NCBI GenBank assembly: GCA_036524675.1
Contig: DATDBU010000110.1
Span: forward strand, 1-7,001
Reading direction: 5' to 3'
Source: DATDAW01 sp036524675
GTDB taxonomy: Bacteria > Verrucomicrobiota > Verrucomicrobiia > Chthoniobacterales > DASVRZ01
Length of the DNA: 7,001 nt
The notes beneath the pieces were generated by a model. The model saw only the letters and a list, made by a program, of their open reading frames with translations, did not search any database and was not told the DNA's origin. The position numbers were made by a program, and so were the translations under genes. Below are positions 6,627 to 7,001 of the stretch, piece by piece (within the stretch, counting starts at the first letter, position 1; each line of letters starts with the position of its first letter).

Positions 6627-6632
6627 ATTAGA
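6627..6632 (-). promoter_or_regulatory. Candidate -10 element for the cas operon
   Basis: TCTAAT on the minus strand matches TATAAT at five of six positions and would place the transcription start about 20-25 bases before the cas3 ATG. At 17-base spacing the -35 region (TCGCTC) matches poorly, which would suit a weak or activator-dependent promoter. Confidence 0.28.
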
Positions 6633-6693
6633 CGTGCCTATAAATAATCGAGCGAGTTTTGCGGTCACAGGAAGCATTTTGCACAGAGCATGA

Positions 6694-6706
6694 GACAAAA
6701 GTTGTC
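6694..6706. promoter_or_regulatory. Inverted repeat GACAA-AAG-TTGTC, possible operator
   Basis: Two perfect five-base half-sites are separated by three bases, in the middle of the divergent region, roughly 100 bases upstream of the cas3 ATG. Such a dyad could bind a dimeric HTH regulator, the obvious candidate being the adjacent gene's product. It shares base 6706 with the next inverted repeat. Confidence 0.35.
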
Positions 6707-6720
6707 CAATGGTCGATTGG
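6706..6720. promoter_or_regulatory. Inverted repeat CCAAT-GGTCG-ATTGG, possible operator
   Basis: Two perfect five-base half-sites with a five-base spacer directly abut the previous dyad. A nine-T run starts six bases downstream on the plus strand, so a weak hairpin-plus-T-tract terminator for leftward-entering antisense transcripts is an alternative reading. The short A/T-rich stem makes that less attractive than an operator. Confidence 0.35.
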
Positions 6721-6785
6721 AAATCGTTTTTTTTTAAATTTTTTCGCTTGCGAGCCGGAGCGGGCGTGGCGTATCGGCTTGATGC

Positions 6786-7001
6786 GTGGGTAATCGGAGT
6801 GTTAAGCATGCCATTGCGCGGAGACCTGATCTAGCTGGTCGCCTAGGGGCGAAACTGTCGCGGCCGCCTATTGAACGGATGATGCGGCTGCATGTGTTGC
6901 TGCAATCCGGGAAATATCCCAACTGCCAGTCGGTTGCCCGGGAGTTTGAAGTAACGGCAAAGACGATTCAGCGGGACATCGACTATATGCGCTATCAGTT
7001 G
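6786..7001 (+). CDS. HTH transcriptional regulator, probably WYL family, 5' part only
   Basis: The open frame runs from a stop at 6780-6782 to the window end. It encodes RPPIERMMRLHVLLQSGKYP followed by a winged-helix HTH (SVAREFEVTAKTIQRDIDYM), the pattern of DeoR/HTH_11-type N-termini on WYL-domain regulators. WYL proteins are known neighbours and regulators of some CRISPR-Cas loci and are thought to sense a ligand through their C-terminal domain, which is outside the window. GTG at 6786 is the only conventional start upstream of the conserved RPPIERM segment, but it lacks a ribosome binding site; ATG 6879 would cut that segment off. The gene is divergent from cas3, so it may control the cas operon through the shared intergenic region. 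The HTH is clear; the WYL assignment is inferred from the N-terminus only. Confidence 0.72.
   Translation, partial: MGNRSVKHAIARRPDLAGRLGAKLSRPPIERMMRLHVLLQSGKYPNCQSVAREFEVTAKTIQRDIDYMRYQL
6796..6834 (+). other. Possible 8-codon leader peptide ahead of the regulator
   Basis: GGAG at 6796-6799 lies eight bases before ATG 6808, the best ribosome binding site and start pair in this stretch. That frame encodes only MPLRGDLI before TAG at 6832-6834, and it is not the regulator frame. It may be an upstream ORF, a chance match, or a sign that the regulator's N-terminus suffered a frameshift. Confidence 0.25.

Larger units (their letters stand above)
6598..6785. promoter_or_regulatory. Divergent control region between cas3 and the regulator gene
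   Basis: This 188-base gap separates the minus-strand cas operon from the plus-strand regulator gene and should hold promoters for both. It contains two touching perfect inverted repeats (6694-6720), a T9-AAA-T6 tract (6727-6745) that would be intrinsically curved, and A/T-rich DNA close to cas3. A minus-strand open frame runs across it and ends at the cas3 start (ATGA), but it has no family features and overlaps the regulator, so I treat the gap as noncoding. Confidence 0.6.

Noticed and set aside
6706..6735. Hairpin plus T9 run on the plus strand as an intrinsic terminator
   Set aside because: The stem is only five A/T-rich pairs, six bases separate it from the T run, and no plus-strand gene ends upstream of it.
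6594..6809. Minus-strand 71-codon frame ending at the cas3 start with an ATGA overlap
   Set aside because: The overlap is suggestive, but the product is low-complexity and without recognisable features, no good ribosome binding site precedes it, and it covers the inverted repeats, the A/T tract and the regulator start on the other strand.
1..7001. CRISPR array
   Set aside because: I saw no regularly spaced direct repeats of 25-40 bases anywhere; the array is expected beyond cas2 to the left of position 1.

Overview
The window holds most of a type I-C CRISPR-Cas operon on the minus strand, read from right to left: cas3, an extra small gene, cas5c, cas8c, cas7 and the 5' part of cas4, which runs off position 1. 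Cas1, cas2 and the CRISPR array are not visible; by the usual I-C order they should lie to the left of position 1. At the right end a divergent plus-strand gene begins, encoding an HTH regulator whose N-terminus resembles WYL-domain proteins, and it runs off position 7001. The organism cannot be named from this sequence. The moderately high GC, G/C-ending codons in the cas genes, and the regulator's RPPIERMMRLH-like N-terminus (which I recall from Verrucomicrobiota WYL proteins) make a Verrucomicrobiota-type bacterium a plausible guess only.

Layout: 1-423 cas4 (partial, probable TTG start); 430-1293 cas7; 1328-3085 cas8c, with a probable internal gene for the small subunit Cas11c at 1328-1744; 3082-3801 cas5c; 3809-4297 an unrecognised 162-codon ORF packed between cas5c and cas3; 4291-6597 cas3; 6598-6785 a divergent intergenic region with two adjacent perfect inverted repeats and a long T/A tract; 6786-7001 the start of the regulator. 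Spacing in the operon is tight (7-nt overlap cas3/extra ORF, 7-nt gap extra ORF/cas5c, 4-nt ATGA overlap cas5c/cas8c, 34-nt gap cas8c/cas7, 6-nt gap cas7/cas4), so one polycistronic transcript is likely.

How the genes work together (family knowledge): Cas5c cuts the pre-crRNA, since I-C lacks Cas6. Cas5c, Cas7, Cas8c and Cas11c form the crRNA-guided Cascade surveillance complex. Cascade recruits Cas3, a helicase-nuclease that degrades target DNA. Cas4, with Cas1-Cas2, selects and trims new spacers. The divergent regulator is a candidate controller of the operon.

The least ordinary item is the extra ORF between cas3 and cas5c, where type I-C operons normally have nothing. It is overlapped and spaced like a true operon member. 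Its codon use is markedly more A/T-ending than that of its neighbours. By eye, its C-terminal two thirds follows a beta-alpha-beta-beta-alpha-beta order compatible with a small ferredoxin-like fold. Its function is unknown; an accessory Cas factor, an embedded anti-CRISPR or other cargo, or a decaying insertion are all open.
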